Below, in pieces: positions 34,076-42,536 of a stretch of DNA of 64,000 nt (position 1 is the first letter of the stretch; each line of letters opens with the position of its first letter). Made by a program: the position numbers and the translations under genes. This DNA is from JAEUKA01 sp044228505 (GTDB lineage: Bacteria; Myxococcota_A; Polyangia; Palsa-1104; JAEUJZ01), in contig JBGAUT010000001.1 in assembly GCA_044228505.1 (NCBI GenBank), forward strand, positions 248,001 to 312,000, read 5' to 3'. The notes under the pieces are model-generated. The model was not told the origin of the DNA. It saw only the letters and a list, made by a program, of their open reading frames with translations, and ran no database searches.

Positions 34076-36511
34076 CTATGCCATGGCGGAGACGGTCGGT
34101 CCAGCAGTGACACTACCCTCGGCGGTGGCCAGCGGTGCGAGCGGCGAACCGCTCGCCGTGGTTTCCAGCACGCTGTCGAGTACGGTGCGTACGTTGTTGA
34201 CGACGACGAAGCTCAGTTCGCTGCGTACGTCTGGCGGCACCTCGAGGATGTCCTTGGCATTGCGCTCGGGCAAAAACACCGTGCGAATCCCGGCGCGATG
34301 GGCGGCCAGTACCTTCGACTTGATGCCACCCACTGGCAACACTGCGCCACGGAGCGTCACTTCGCCAGTCATCGCCACATCGGATCGAACTTTGCGCCCG
34401 GTGAGCAGCGAGACAATGGCGGACAGAATCGCGGTTCCGGCCGATGGACCGTCCTTGGCAATCGCACCCTGCGGGACGTGCAGATGCAGGTCCATGTTCT
34501 CGAAGAAGCGGGGGTCGATATTTAGCTCCGCCGAGTGGGCTCGAACCCACGACAGGGCCGTCTGTGCCGATTCCTTCATGACGTCGCCGAGCTTGCCGGT
34601 GAGCTGGAGCTTGCCTTTGCCGGGCATGGCCGTCGCTTCGACAAACAGGATGTCGCCACCAACGGGAGTTACGGCAAGACCAGTGGCAACGCCGGGGCAG
34701 TTGGTGTGCTCGGCAATATCGTGGAAGAACTTGATCGGTCCCAGGTACTCCGAGATATCCACTTTATCGACGACAATGGTCTTCGGTTCAGCGTCGGGAG
34801 CGGCTGGCTGTTCGGCAATTTTCATCGCCACGCCACGGATCACGGACGCAAGCTCACGCTCCAGGTTACGTACCCCTGCCTCACGAGTGTGACGTTCGAT
34901 GATCTCCGCAATTGCCGCGTCCGTAAGCTGGATCTGGTCGGTCCGCAGGCCGTGCTCGCTGATCTGCTTGGGCAAAAGGTGTCGCTCGGCGATCTTCTGT
35001 TTCTCGGCGATGGTGTAGCCGGGAATCTCGATGATCTCCATGCGGTCACGCAGCGCCAGCGGGATCGTCTCCAGCGTGTTGGCCGTGCAGATGAAAATGA
35101 CCTCCGACAGGTCGAACGACACTTCTAGATAGTGATCAGAGAAGGCGTTGTTCTGCTCGGGATCGAGTACTTCCAGAAGCGCGCTCGACGGATCGCCTCG
35201 GTAGTCATGACCCAGCTTGTCGATCTCATCGAGGAGAACCACCGGGTTCTTGCTGCCGACACGCTTCATCGACTGGATGATGCGACCGGGCAGGGCACCG
35301 ATATAGGTCCGGCGGTGACCGCGAATCTCGGCCTCGTCACGTACACCGCCGAGCGAGATGCGATGGAAGTTGCGACCAAGCGCCGCCGCAATCGAGCGAC
35401 CGAGCGAGGTCTTACCGACGCCGGGGGGGCCGACCAAGCATAGGATCGGACCTTTCTTCGTCGGGGCAAGCTTGCGCACCGCGAGGTACTCGACGATCCG
35501 CTTTTTGACTTTTTCGAGTCCCCAGTGGTCGGCTTCTAGGACGGCGCGGGCCGCCGGCAGATCATGCTTGTCGGTGGTGCGCTTCGACCACGGCAGATCG
35601 CACAACCATTCAAGGTAGGTGCGCTGGATCGAGGCCTCGGGCGAGCCTTCGGGGATGTTGCGCAGGCGGTCGAGCTGCTTCTTGGCGATCTTTTCCGCCT
35701 CGGCAGGCATCTCGGCTTGGGCAATTCGATCCGAAAACTGCTGCAAGTCCTTGTCGGTGTCGCTTTCGCCGAGTTCGTCTTGAATCGCCTTCATCTGCTG
35801 ACGCAGCACGGCTTCCCGCTGGCGACGGGCGAACTCGTTCTGGACCTGCTTGTCGATGCGCTCTTTGGCGCTCATGACTTCGGCCTGCCGCTGCAGGACC
35901 GCGAGGACTTGGTGGAGTCGCACTTTCACGTCTAGCTGATTGAGCAAACTCAGCCGCTCGGCGAGCGGGAGTTCGACCAGTGCTGACGCCAGATCACTGA
36001 TCAGGCTGGCGTCACGGGTCTGCTCCAGAAGCTGAAGCACTGCCCGCGCCGACTCAGGCACCTGAATTTGCGAGGCGAGACGCTGTCCCGCTTCCTTGAC
36101 GGTGAGCGCCAGCGCAATCGTCTCGACGGAGTCACTGGCCAACTCGGGGGCCGGCAGCGATCGTGCGATCAGGAACGGCTCGGTGCCCACCACTTCAAAG
36201 CGACGACGACGTTCTCCTTTGAGGATGGCCGTCATCTTGTCGGAGCCGGTCCGGATGACCTTGAGCACCTCGGCCTGCACCGCAATCGGGTGGAGGTCGC
36301 CAGGCTGCGGGTCTTCGGTGTGCGGGTCGCGCTGAACCGCTACCAGCAGCGTTGGAGGGTGCTGCTTGACGACGTTTTCAAGCATCCGCAAGGAGCTGCG
36401 CCGACCCACCTCGACAGGTAGGGTTAGACCGGGCAGCAGCGTCAGGTTGCGTAGGGGCAGGACCGGAAGCTCGGGCGTCGGTTCGCTGTGGCTAGCTTTG
36501 GGATCAAACAT
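34076..36511 (-). CDS. lon: ATP-dependent Lon protease
   Basis: 811 residues, full length. The N-terminal LAN domain (LPVLPLRNLTLLPGLTLPVEVG) is followed by the coiled-coil region, the AAA+ module (Walker A VGPPGVGKTSLGRSIA, Walker B VVLLDEIDKLG, sensor FICTANTLETIP) and the C-terminal serine protease. The catalytic Ser is in KDGPSAGTA and the Lys in GGIKSKVLAAHRAG, about 43 residues apart as in Escherichia coli Lon. Cytoplasmic hexameric quality-control protease. Myxobacteria often have two Lons; which paralogue this is cannot be told. No recognisable heat-shock promoter was seen upstream. Confidence 0.97.
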   Translation of the reverse strand: MFDPKASHSEPTPELPVLPLRNLTLLPGLTLPVEVGRRSSLRMLENVVKQHPPTLLVAVQRDPHTEDPQPGDLHPIAVQAEVLKVIRTGSDKMTAILKGERRRRFEVVGTEPFLIARSLPAPELASDSVETIALALTVKEAGQRLASQIQVPESARAVLQLLEQTRDASLISDLASALVELPLAERLSLLNQLDVKVRLHQVLAVLQRQAEVMSAKERIDKQVQNEFARRQREAVLRQQMKAIQDELGESDTDKDLQQFSDRIAQAEMPAEAEKIAKKQLDRLRNIPEGSPEASIQRTYLEWLCDLPWSKRTTDKHDLPAARAVLEADHWGLEKVKKRIVEYLAVRKLAPTKKGPILCLVGPPGVGKTSLGRSIAAALGRNFHRISLGGVRDEAEIRGHRRTYIGALPGRIIQSMKRVGSKNPVVLLDEIDKLGHDYRGDPSSALLEVLDPEQNNAFSDHYLEVSFDLSEVIFICTANTLETIPLALRDRMEIIEIPGYTIAEKQKIAERHLLPKQISEHGLRTDQIQLTDAAIAEIIERHTREAGVRNLERELASVIRGVAMKIAEQPAAPDAEPKTIVVDKVDISEYLGPIKFFHDIAEHTNCPGVATGLAVTPVGGDILFVEATAMPGKGKLQLTGKLGDVMKESAQTALSWVRAHSAELNIDPRFFENMDLHLHVPQGAIAKDGPSAGTAILSAIVSLLTGRKVRSDVAMTGEVTLRGAVLPVGGIKSKVLAAHRAGIRTVFLPERNAKDILEVPPDVRSELSFVVVNNVRTVLDSVLETTASGSPLAPLATAEGSVTAGPTVSAMA

Positions 36512-36868
36512 GGTTTCCTCTTTGTGCAGACCGCGCCTCGCGACGAGTGGTCTGACTGTACGACAGCCTCAAACAGCGCTCGCATGAGTAACTAGCATTG
36601 GTTCGATCTTACGATGCCTTAGCGGCTACGCTTGCATCTTCTCGAACTTCGTCAGGTCATTCCTGATGCGACGCGGGTTATGGGCAAACCTAAGATGGCC
36701 ACCCCCGCTGTCAATGTAGGATTTATGCAAAAGTTTCCCTAACGTCATGCTCTCGTCTGAGAAATTTTTTACTCCGTCGTCATCTTGGATTTGGTACGGC
36801 AAAACTTCGCTCAATCGTCTCGGCGCGGGGCGTGATAAAGTAATCAAACCGCCGTCGAAGGTTTTGCC
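36512..36868. other. Intergenic region between lon and the pseudokinase gene
   Basis: 357 bp between divergent genes and the shared 5' regions of both. It is visibly less GC-rich than its surroundings around 36690-36820. No RNA gene or clear sigma-70 promoter was found. A minus-strand frame stays open from 36626 through this region with a protein-like tail (see the separate entry). Confidence 0.6.
36626..36805 (-). pseudogene. Possible gene remnant or very small gene
   Basis: The minus-strand frame reads without a stop through this stretch and ends ...LGKLLHKSYIDSGGG and HNPRRIRNDLTKFEKMQA. The composition is protein-like and less GC-biased than the neighbours. Upstream it runs into antisense of the pseudokinase gene, where it is certainly a shadow. 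An internal ATG would give a peptide of about 40 residues without a good ribosome site. I do not recognise a parent family. Confidence 0.2.
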
Positions 36869-38767
36869 ATGATTACAGCTACCCCTCTGCGCTGCTTTGA
36901 ATGTAGCGCTACATACCCTGCTTCTGCCCGCACCTGTGATCACGATGGTGCGCCGCTTTGTCCCGAGACGGTCGGCCAGCACTGGAAGGTTGAAGGCGTG
37001 CTGGCACCTCGTTTGGGCGGTGGCGTGTTTGCTGCCTTCCATCGATCGACAGGTGTTCGTGCGGCGATTTCGTTTTTTCCAGCTACCAGCGCTCGTGAGG
37101 TTGCGACCAAAGATAGGATTACCCGCGAATTGTCGGCGCTGCGAATGCTCGATAAGAGTCGGGGCCTGTTGGCGCTGATCGAAGAGGGCAGTGAGCCTGA
37201 CGGGGCACGATACCTGGTTCATGAGCTGGGGACGCTGCGCCTGCTTCAGGATTTGCTCGATGAGTGGCAAAAGCCGGATCGCGGGCTGCTCGACCCACCG
37301 GTGGCGGCGCAGGTGGTGCGGCCGCTGCTGTCGGTTTTGTCGACAGCACATCGAATAGGAGTCGCGCACGCCAGCTTGACCCCGCTCGATATCTATCTGC
37401 TAAGTGAGGGCGAGCCTGCGGAGGGCATCTCTCGGGTCGTCGAAGCGCGGCTGCACGGCTTGCTGACGTTTCCAATGGGGCCCGAGCTGCGGCAAGCGGT
37501 TGCCAGTGATCTGCGAGCGGTCGGCGTGACGCTGTTTGAGCTGCTGGTGGGTCGGCGGCCACCGGACTCTGTCGAGGCGCTGCGGGCGCTACCGCTGCCG
37601 AAGATCATGATGTCTCCGGTCGGAAAAGTGGCGATGCGAGCGCTCGGCGGCACCGACCAGCCGGTCTATCTGGGGGCCGAGGAGATGCTGCGGGCTCTGG
37701 TGACGACCATTCCGACCGTGCTGGCACCACCCACCCTGGAGCCTGAGTCGGTGACGAGGGTTGACCCCGATGTGGCGCGGCGTGGTCAGTCGCCACAAAA
37801 GCCCAGTCACGAGACGACCAAGCCTACGGTTCCGATCGAAATCATCCAGCCGCCCAGCCGAACCGCGCCTTCGCAACCGGTGCTGCCTTTGCCGGTGGCT
37901 GTGGCACCACTGCGCAGTGGGTTGACCGCTGAACTTCATCAGGTCTCGATTCACGATCTGATGAAAGAGCGAGAGCGGATGGAGCCGAAGGCACCGGTTG
38001 AGACGCTTGCTCGCTCGACCCAGCATCGCACTTCGGTGACCGACCTCCCTTCGATTCCACCACCCTCGGAGCCAGGGGCGCTGCCACCGGTCCAGTCGAA
38101 CGAACCAGAGCCAGTTGTCGCTGGACGCGCTGACGGTGTGTTCCAAGGCATTGCGTTTGGGCAAGAGCCGACGATTCCGGCCGTCGTCAACGCTTCGCTG
38201 CTGGCGGTGTCGGCCGAGCGGGCTCAGCACCTGCCCTTGCCTGGCGACGCTGCGAGGCCTTCCTCGGTGTCTCATCCGGAGAAGGCCAGTGGTTCGGGCA
38301 GCGTCACGGTGTCGATCAGTGGTTCGATGCCGAGGCCTCTACACCACAGTGGGCCGATTGTGATCCCGCCACAACCATCGGGGCCGACCAGCATTTCAAA
38401 CTCACGGTCTCCATCGGTGAGTGCCAGTGGTGCGGCGTTTCAGCCGGTGCAACTGAGCGGTCTTCCTGCCCGTCCGGTGTCGCGTCCGCCCCTTGAGCCC
38501 GCACCCGGTGTGGCGATGGCGTATGAACCGACCCCGGCCTCTGGTCAGCCACCGGTCAATCCCGAAGAGCCCACCGAGCCCGCGCCCGCAGTGCGTACGG
38601 AGCCCACCCCAACCGGTAAAGCGCTGGAGTCCGCTGCGGTGATCGCGACGACGACGCCGCCGACGCCGACCACGCCGGCTGGACGTGAGCTACCACCGTG
38701 GGTGTGGGCGGCGATTCTGGCCGTGGTCTGTCTGCTGGCGTTGCTCGCGGGCCTGTTCGGTCGTTAG
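36869..38767 (+). CDS. Membrane-anchored pseudokinase (Ser/Thr kinase-like, catalytic residues lost)
   Basis: 632 residues. The N-terminal Cys motif (C9, C12, C23, C31) resembles the zinc-ribbon-like start of many myxobacterial Ser/Thr kinases. Residues 40-275 follow the kinase fold, but the catalytic elements are gone. The VAxK position reads RAAISFF with no Lys. The HRDLKPxN loop reads HASLTPLDIY, losing Asp and Lys. DFG reads ARLHGLL. The C-lobe is recognisable (ASDLRAVGVTLFELLVGRRPP). A long Pro/Ser-rich linker (about 290-605) leads to a C-terminal membrane helix (VWAAILAVVCLLALLAGLF). AAGG precedes the ATG. It probably acts as a scaffold or sensor rather than an enzyme. Confidence 0.8.
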   Translation: MITATPLRCFECSATYPASARTCDHDGAPLCPETVGQHWKVEGVLAPRLGGGVFAAFHRSTGVRAAISFFPATSAREVATKDRITRELSALRMLDKSRGLLALIEEGSEPDGARYLVHELGTLRLLQDLLDEWQKPDRGLLDPPVAAQVVRPLLSVLSTAHRIGVAHASLTPLDIYLLSEGEPAEGISRVVEARLHGLLTFPMGPELRQAVASDLRAVGVTLFELLVGRRPPDSVEALRALPLPKIMMSPVGKVAMRALGGTDQPVYLGAEEMLRALVTTIPTVLAPPTLEPESVTRVDPDVARRGQSPQKPSHETTKPTVPIEIIQPPSRTAPSQPVLPLPVAVAPLRSGLTAELHQVSIHDLMKERERMEPKAPVETLARSTQHRTSVTDLPSIPPPSEPGALPPVQSNEPEPVVAGRADGVFQGIAFGQEPTIPAVVNASLLAVSAERAQHLPLPGDAARPSSVSHPEKASGSGSVTVSISGSMPRPLHHSGPIVIPPQPSGPTSISNSRSPSVSASGAAFQPVQLSGLPARPVSRPPLEPAPGVAMAYEPTPASGQPPVNPEEPTEPAPAVRTEPTPTGKALESAAVIATTTPPTPTTPAGRELPPWVWAAILAVVCLLALLAGLFGR

Positions 38768-38825
38768 CCACGCTTACTCGTTCGCGAATCGTTTACGACT
38801 CCGTGATATGTAGGCTTTTACCCTG

Positions 38826-40790
38826 ATGCGCCTTCTGTGGTCTGGCCTTGTGCTCCTGCTCACGCTGTTTGGCGTGGGTCGAGGTGCCGCGTGGGCGGAA
38901 GTGAGCCAGACCAACGAGGGTGGCTGTTTTCGCGGGCTTAGCACCGATGGGAGCAGCGGCTCGTTCGATCTACCGAGCGCCAATCCGGGCTGCGCCTTTC
39001 GGCTGCGAGCGGGTTCGTATCTGGCGGGTTTTGTCGAGCAAGGCTATCTGCTGGCTGGTGATCGGTTTCGCTCGCTCGGTGGGGGCGTGTCGGTGGCCGC
39101 GACGCTTGGACAGCACGTCGAGGTGGCGCTTCAGCTTGCTTCCCAGCTCGGTCGGGTCGAGCCGATGTCGAGCAGCGTCCTGGAAGGGAGCGGGCCGTCC
39201 GCGTCGATTTTGACCATCTCGCAGCTCAAGATCCAGCTCAAGCTGCACTCGGCATGGGGACGGTTGGTGCATGTGGCGCTGATGCCGACCCTGCGTTTGC
39301 CGGGCGAGGGGCAGGACTTTTCGCCAGCACCGCTCAACATCGACGCGGCGATCGATGCGCTGCTCGACGTGAAGCTTGGGCGAGTACTTCCGCAGTTTCC
39401 ACTGACGCTGTCGGCCCAGCTTGGGTATGTCCATGATCGCAGCCTGCGCTCGCTGGATGCGCAGGACTGTATGGGCGGTACCGTCGCAGACTGTCTTCGG
39501 GCGCGGCTCCAGAGTACGGCGGCCTACTTGGTGGGTTTGCCGAGGCTCCGGCTGGCGGTCGGGGCGCAGCTGCCGCTGCACCTGTGGCGTGCGTTGTGGA
39601 TCGTGCCAACGGTGATCTATCGAGTCGAAGCGATCGTGGGCGATCCCGATCCGGTTCTGCTTGCTCTGCTCGGTATGCAGTCACCAATGGCCCCGCTTCA
39701 AGGTCGTTTTCAGCAGTGGCTGACGCTTGGGGGACGGATCTGGTTTGGGTTACCGCTGAGTCTCGATTTTGGCGTGCGGGTGGGGCTCCAGAGCGCCGGC
39801 TATGCGATGGGGGCGAAGCTGCCTCGGGTGACGGGTTATGGCGCGTTGACCTGGGAGATCGATTTGCTCGGTGGCGGCGGCCAGACCTCGTCGAAAGAGG
39901 AAGCGCCCAAAGGGCCGCTGGCGGTTGTCAGCAAAGAGACTCCGATGTGCCGGGTGAGCGGAACGATTCGGGATGCGCTGGGTGGGCAGCTGTTGGCGGA
40001 CGCGGTGGTGCGCTTTGTCGGGCTTCGGCACAACGCGCTACTGACCGATGACAAAGGCTACTTTTCGAGCGGAGATTTGTCGTGCGGAGCGATTCACGTT
40101 GAGGCGAGCCGAGGCGATCATCAGACCACGCGGCTACCAGTGGTGCTGTCGACAGGCGAGCGAGCGGCGGTGGAGATTCGACTGCCCAAGCTTATGAAGG
40201 CCCAAGCCGGTCGACTGTGGTTGACGCTGCGCAGCGAGGATGGCAGCAAGGTGATGGCGCGGGCGACGCTGGTTCGTGATGGTCAAGTCGTGAACCTGGT
40301 GACCGAGGAAGGCGGGCTGTTTGCGCGAGTGGCCGCGGGCGCGTGGCTTTTGCGCGTCGACGCGGCAGGCTATCTGTCACGGGAGCAAACGGTGGTTGTC
40401 AGCGATGGTGGTGAGCAGCGAGTGCCACTGTTGCTGGTGCGGCGCGGCTTGCAGCCCAAAGTACAGCTAGGCAGCAGCGAGGTGGTTCTCTCGCAGCCGC
40501 TGACGTTCGTTCCTGCTGGGGCGAGCTTGACGGTCGACAGCGAGCGAGTGCTCGATGAAGTGGTCGATCTGTTGATTCATCACCCCGAGGTGGCGGTGCT
40601 TCGAATCGAGCATGTAGCTGATCTGCAGTCGGTGGACAGCGTGCTATTGGAGCAGCAAGCGATCTCGGTTCGGGATTATCTGGTTCAGCACGGCATCGCC
40701 CCAGAGCGAGTGGTCGCACTGGTTAACGAAGGACCTCGTCGAACGCCTGCCAAGATCCTGCTCAAGATCTCTGCGGAGCGTTTTCCGTAA
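38826..40790 (+). CDS. Outer-membrane protein: barrel, carboxypeptidase-regulatory-like domains, OmpA-like C-terminus
   Basis: 654 residues with a signal peptide (LVLLLTLFGVGRGAAWA). Residues 30-350 look like an outer-membrane barrel (QHVEVALQLASQLGRV, LIVHVALMPTLRLPGEG-type strands, LDFGVRVGLQSAGYAMG). A CarboxypepD_reg-like domain follows: CRVSGTIRDALGGQLLADA, ALLTDDKGYFSSGDL, then a second similar domain (RATLVRDGQVVNLVTEEGGLF). The last 110 residues are an OmpA/MotB-like fold (DSERVLDEVVDLLIHHPEV..., SVRDYLVQHGIAPERVVAL), though the peptidoglycan-binding Asp/Arg pattern is degenerate. It follows the pseudokinase gene by 58 bp and is five bases from the GNAT gene. Confidence 0.72.
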   Translation: MRLLWSGLVLLLTLFGVGRGAAWAEVSQTNEGGCFRGLSTDGSSGSFDLPSANPGCAFRLRAGSYLAGFVEQGYLLAGDRFRSLGGGVSVAATLGQHVEVALQLASQLGRVEPMSSSVLEGSGPSASILTISQLKIQLKLHSAWGRLVHVALMPTLRLPGEGQDFSPAPLNIDAAIDALLDVKLGRVLPQFPLTLSAQLGYVHDRSLRSLDAQDCMGGTVADCLRARLQSTAAYLVGLPRLRLAVGAQLPLHLWRALWIVPTVIYRVEAIVGDPDPVLLALLGMQSPMAPLQGRFQQWLTLGGRIWFGLPLSLDFGVRVGLQSAGYAMGAKLPRVTGYGALTWEIDLLGGGGQTSSKEEAPKGPLAVVSKETPMCRVSGTIRDALGGQLLADAVVRFVGLRHNALLTDDKGYFSSGDLSCGAIHVEASRGDHQTTRLPVVLSTGERAAVEIRLPKLMKAQAGRLWLTLRSEDGSKVMARATLVRDGQVVNLVTEEGGLFARVAAGAWLLRVDAAGYLSREQTVVVSDGGEQRVPLLLVRRGLQPKVQLGSSEVVLSQPLTFVPAGASLTVDSERVLDEVVDLLIHHPEVAVLRIEHVADLQSVDSVLLEQQAISVRDYLVQHGIAPERVVALVNEGPRRTPAKILLKISAERFP

Positions 40791-40795
40791 CATCC

Positions 40796-41305
40796 ATGCC
40801 AATCGCACACACGGAACTCTCTCTGCGAATTGCCGGACTCGAAGACTTGGAGCGCATCGTCGCGACCTATAACGCCACGGTGCCTTCGCGCTTGGTCACT
40901 GCCGATTTGCAACCCGTAACAGTCGACAGTCGGCGGCCGTGGTTCGATGCACATGACCCCACACGGCGACCTCTGTGGCTGGTGCTGCTGCTAGGTCGCT
41001 ACCAAGGTTGGCTCAGCTTTCAGAGCTTCTACGGTCGGCCGGCCTACGATGGCGTGGCTGAAGTGTCTTTGTATTTGGAGCCAAGCGCCCAAGGTCGCGG
41101 CATCGGCAAGAAGGTGCTCGCGCAGGCCCTGGAAATGGCTCCATCATTTCATCTTCATACGCTGTTAGGATTTATTTTTGGCCATAATGAACCGAGCCTT
41201 AACTTATTTCATCGGCTTGGCTTTGTAAAATGGGGACATCTTCCCGAGGTTGCCAATATGGATGGGGTGATGCGAGATCTGCTGATTCTAGGTCGGAAGG
41301 TATAA
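40796..41305 (+). CDS. GNAT N-acetyltransferase, phosphinothricin acetyltransferase-like
   Basis: 169 residues. The order of blocks (LRIAGLEDLERIVATYNATV, WLVLLLGRYQGWLSFQSFY, YDGVAEVSLYLEPSAQGRGIGKKVL, HNEPSLNLFHRLGFVKWGHLPEV) is that of the phosphinothricin/methionine-sulfoximine acetyltransferase group of GNAT enzymes; QGRGIG is the acetyl-CoA pyrophosphate loop. The substrate is probably a small amine or amino-acid analogue. The stop overlaps the next start as TAATG. The last 50 codons are strikingly AT-rich compared with the first 110. Confidence 0.88.
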   Translation: MPIAHTELSLRIAGLEDLERIVATYNATVPSRLVTADLQPVTVDSRRPWFDAHDPTRRPLWLVLLLGRYQGWLSFQSFYGRPAYDGVAEVSLYLEPSAQGRGIGKKVLAQALEMAPSFHLHTLLGFIFGHNEPSLNLFHRLGFVKWGHLPEVANMDGVMRDLLILGRKV

Positions 41306-41610
41306 TGATGCCGAAGATGGAAACGCATCTCGAAATCGAACATAAATTCGTGTTGGAACCAGACTTTGATCGTGATGCTTTTTTTCAGAGCGTCACAGCG
41401 CTACATCCTTCACGAATCCATTCAGCACAAGTGGTTGAACGGTACTATTTGACAGAAGCAACACCTAAACTCATTTATCGCCATCGTTACGATGAAAATA
41501 ATCAAGACTTAACATATAAAACATTTGGTGATGGTGATATCGAAATCAGACGAGAGGTTAAGTTGGCTTTGGATTTACGAATAGGAAATCAAGAGGAGAG
41601 CGTGCGGGCA
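41150..41610. other. AT-rich island spanning the GNAT-CYTH junction
   Basis: Base composition drops abruptly within two intact genes. By hand count 41461-41520 is 18 G+C of 60 (30%), while 41701-41760 in the same gene is 40 of 60 (67%). Codons switch to A/T-ending forms (AAA, GAT, TTA, ATT) and back without breaking either frame. See findings. Confidence 0.8.
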
Positions 41611-41886
41611 TTTTTGGAGCCACTTGGGATGACCTGGCAGGGCGGGCTGAACAAACAGTTGCAGGTGTTCGACTTTGCCGACTGTGAAATCGTCTACTAC
41701 GAGGCCCGCACCGCTGATAAGACCGTGACCTGCGTCGAGCTCGAGGCGCTGTCGGCAGATGGTGTCGAGTCCGCACTCGCCACGCTGGCGTCCTACGAGC
41801 AGCGACTTGGCTTTGGGAACCGGCAGCGGAGTCGTCGCTCGCTGTTTGAGCTCCTGTTTCGCGACGCCACGGGAGGCGCACCGTGA
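41305..41886 (+). CDS. CYTH-domain protein (triphosphate tunnel metalloenzyme)
   Basis: 193 residues. The diagnostic ExExK motif is EIEHK near the N-terminus, followed by tunnel-strand patterns (VVERYYLTEATPKLIYRHRY, LTYKTFGDGDIEIRREVKLAL, FADCEIVYYEART, TCVELEAL). CYTH enzymes hydrolyse triphosphates or inorganic tripolyphosphate, or act as class IV adenylate cyclases; the short form and context do not decide. Start by TAATG overlap with the GNAT gene and GGAAGG upstream. The first half is AT-rich, the second half GC-rich like the genome. It overlaps the next gene by GTGA. Confidence 0.82.
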   Translation: MMPKMETHLEIEHKFVLEPDFDRDAFFQSVTALHPSRIHSAQVVERYYLTEATPKLIYRHRYDENNQDLTYKTFGDGDIEIRREVKLALDLRIGNQEESVRAFLEPLGMTWQGGLNKQLQVFDFADCEIVYYEARTADKTVTCVELEALSADGVESALATLASYEQRLGFGNRQRSRRSLFELLFRDATGGAP

Positions 41887-42536
41887 AAGTGGTCAGCAAT
41901 ACGGCGATTTCTGTCGATGGTCGAATCAACACCACCGAGGGCGGCTACATCCAGCTTGGCTCGGCCTACGACCATCGCTTGATGAGCAAATTGCGCGCCG
42001 AGGCGGACGCAATTGTCGTCGGTGGAGGCACCTTTCGCAATGGACCTCATCCGTTGATTCCGATCGATCCCGTTCCTTCGAAGAGGTGGTGGAACGTGAT
42101 CGCCACCCGAACACTGAACCTGCCGCTACTGCCCGAGTTTGTCGACGAGCCACGGATTCGGCCACTGGTCCTGACGCATCAGCAAGCGCTGCCCGCGAAT
42201 TTCCCCGTCGAAGTCGAGGCATATGATGGACCGCTCGCCGAGCCGCCGGTGTCGTGGATGCTCGATTGCTTGCACAAGCGCGGCATCGAACGGGTGCTGG
42301 TTGAAGCAGGCGGAGAGCTGCTGTTTCAGTTTCTGGCCGCTGATGCGCTCGACGAGCTGTATGTGACGCTGTGCCCGCTGCTCATTGGCGGCAAGACGAC
42401 CCCGAGCCTGATGGGGGGGCTGGGATTTTCGCAGTCTGAGATGAGACGGCTGAAGCTTCTATCATCGAACATAATCGATGACGAGATTTATCTACATTAC
42501 AGTGTCAATCGCGCAGCGAAAACGGCGAAAAGTTAG
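41883..42536 (+). CDS. RibD C-terminal/dihydrofolate reductase-like reductase
   Basis: 217 residues without the deaminase half of RibD. It has VSNTAISVDGRINTTEG at the start, then LRAEADAIVVGGGTFRNGPH (NADPH-binding region), RVLVEAGGELLFQFLAADALDELYVTLCPLLIGG. Stand-alone members reduce pyrimidine or pterin-type substrates with NADPH; some make riboflavin-pathway intermediates. GTG start at 41883 overlapping the CYTH stop. Its last 32 bases overlap the convergent transporter gene. Confidence 0.85.
   Translation: MKVVSNTAISVDGRINTTEGGYIQLGSAYDHRLMSKLRAEADAIVVGGGTFRNGPHPLIPIDPVPSKRWWNVIATRTLNLPLLPEFVDEPRIRPLVLTHQQALPANFPVEVEAYDGPLAEPPVSWMLDCLHKRGIERVLVEAGGELLFQFLAADALDELYVTLCPLLIGGKTTPSLMGGLGFSQSEMRRLKLLSSNIIDDEIYLHYSVNRAAKTAKS

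Noticed and set aside
36626..37369. Full 247-codon minus-strand frame over the pseudokinase start
   Set aside because: The part overlapping the pseudokinase gene has no support; only the intergenic tail is kept, at low confidence.
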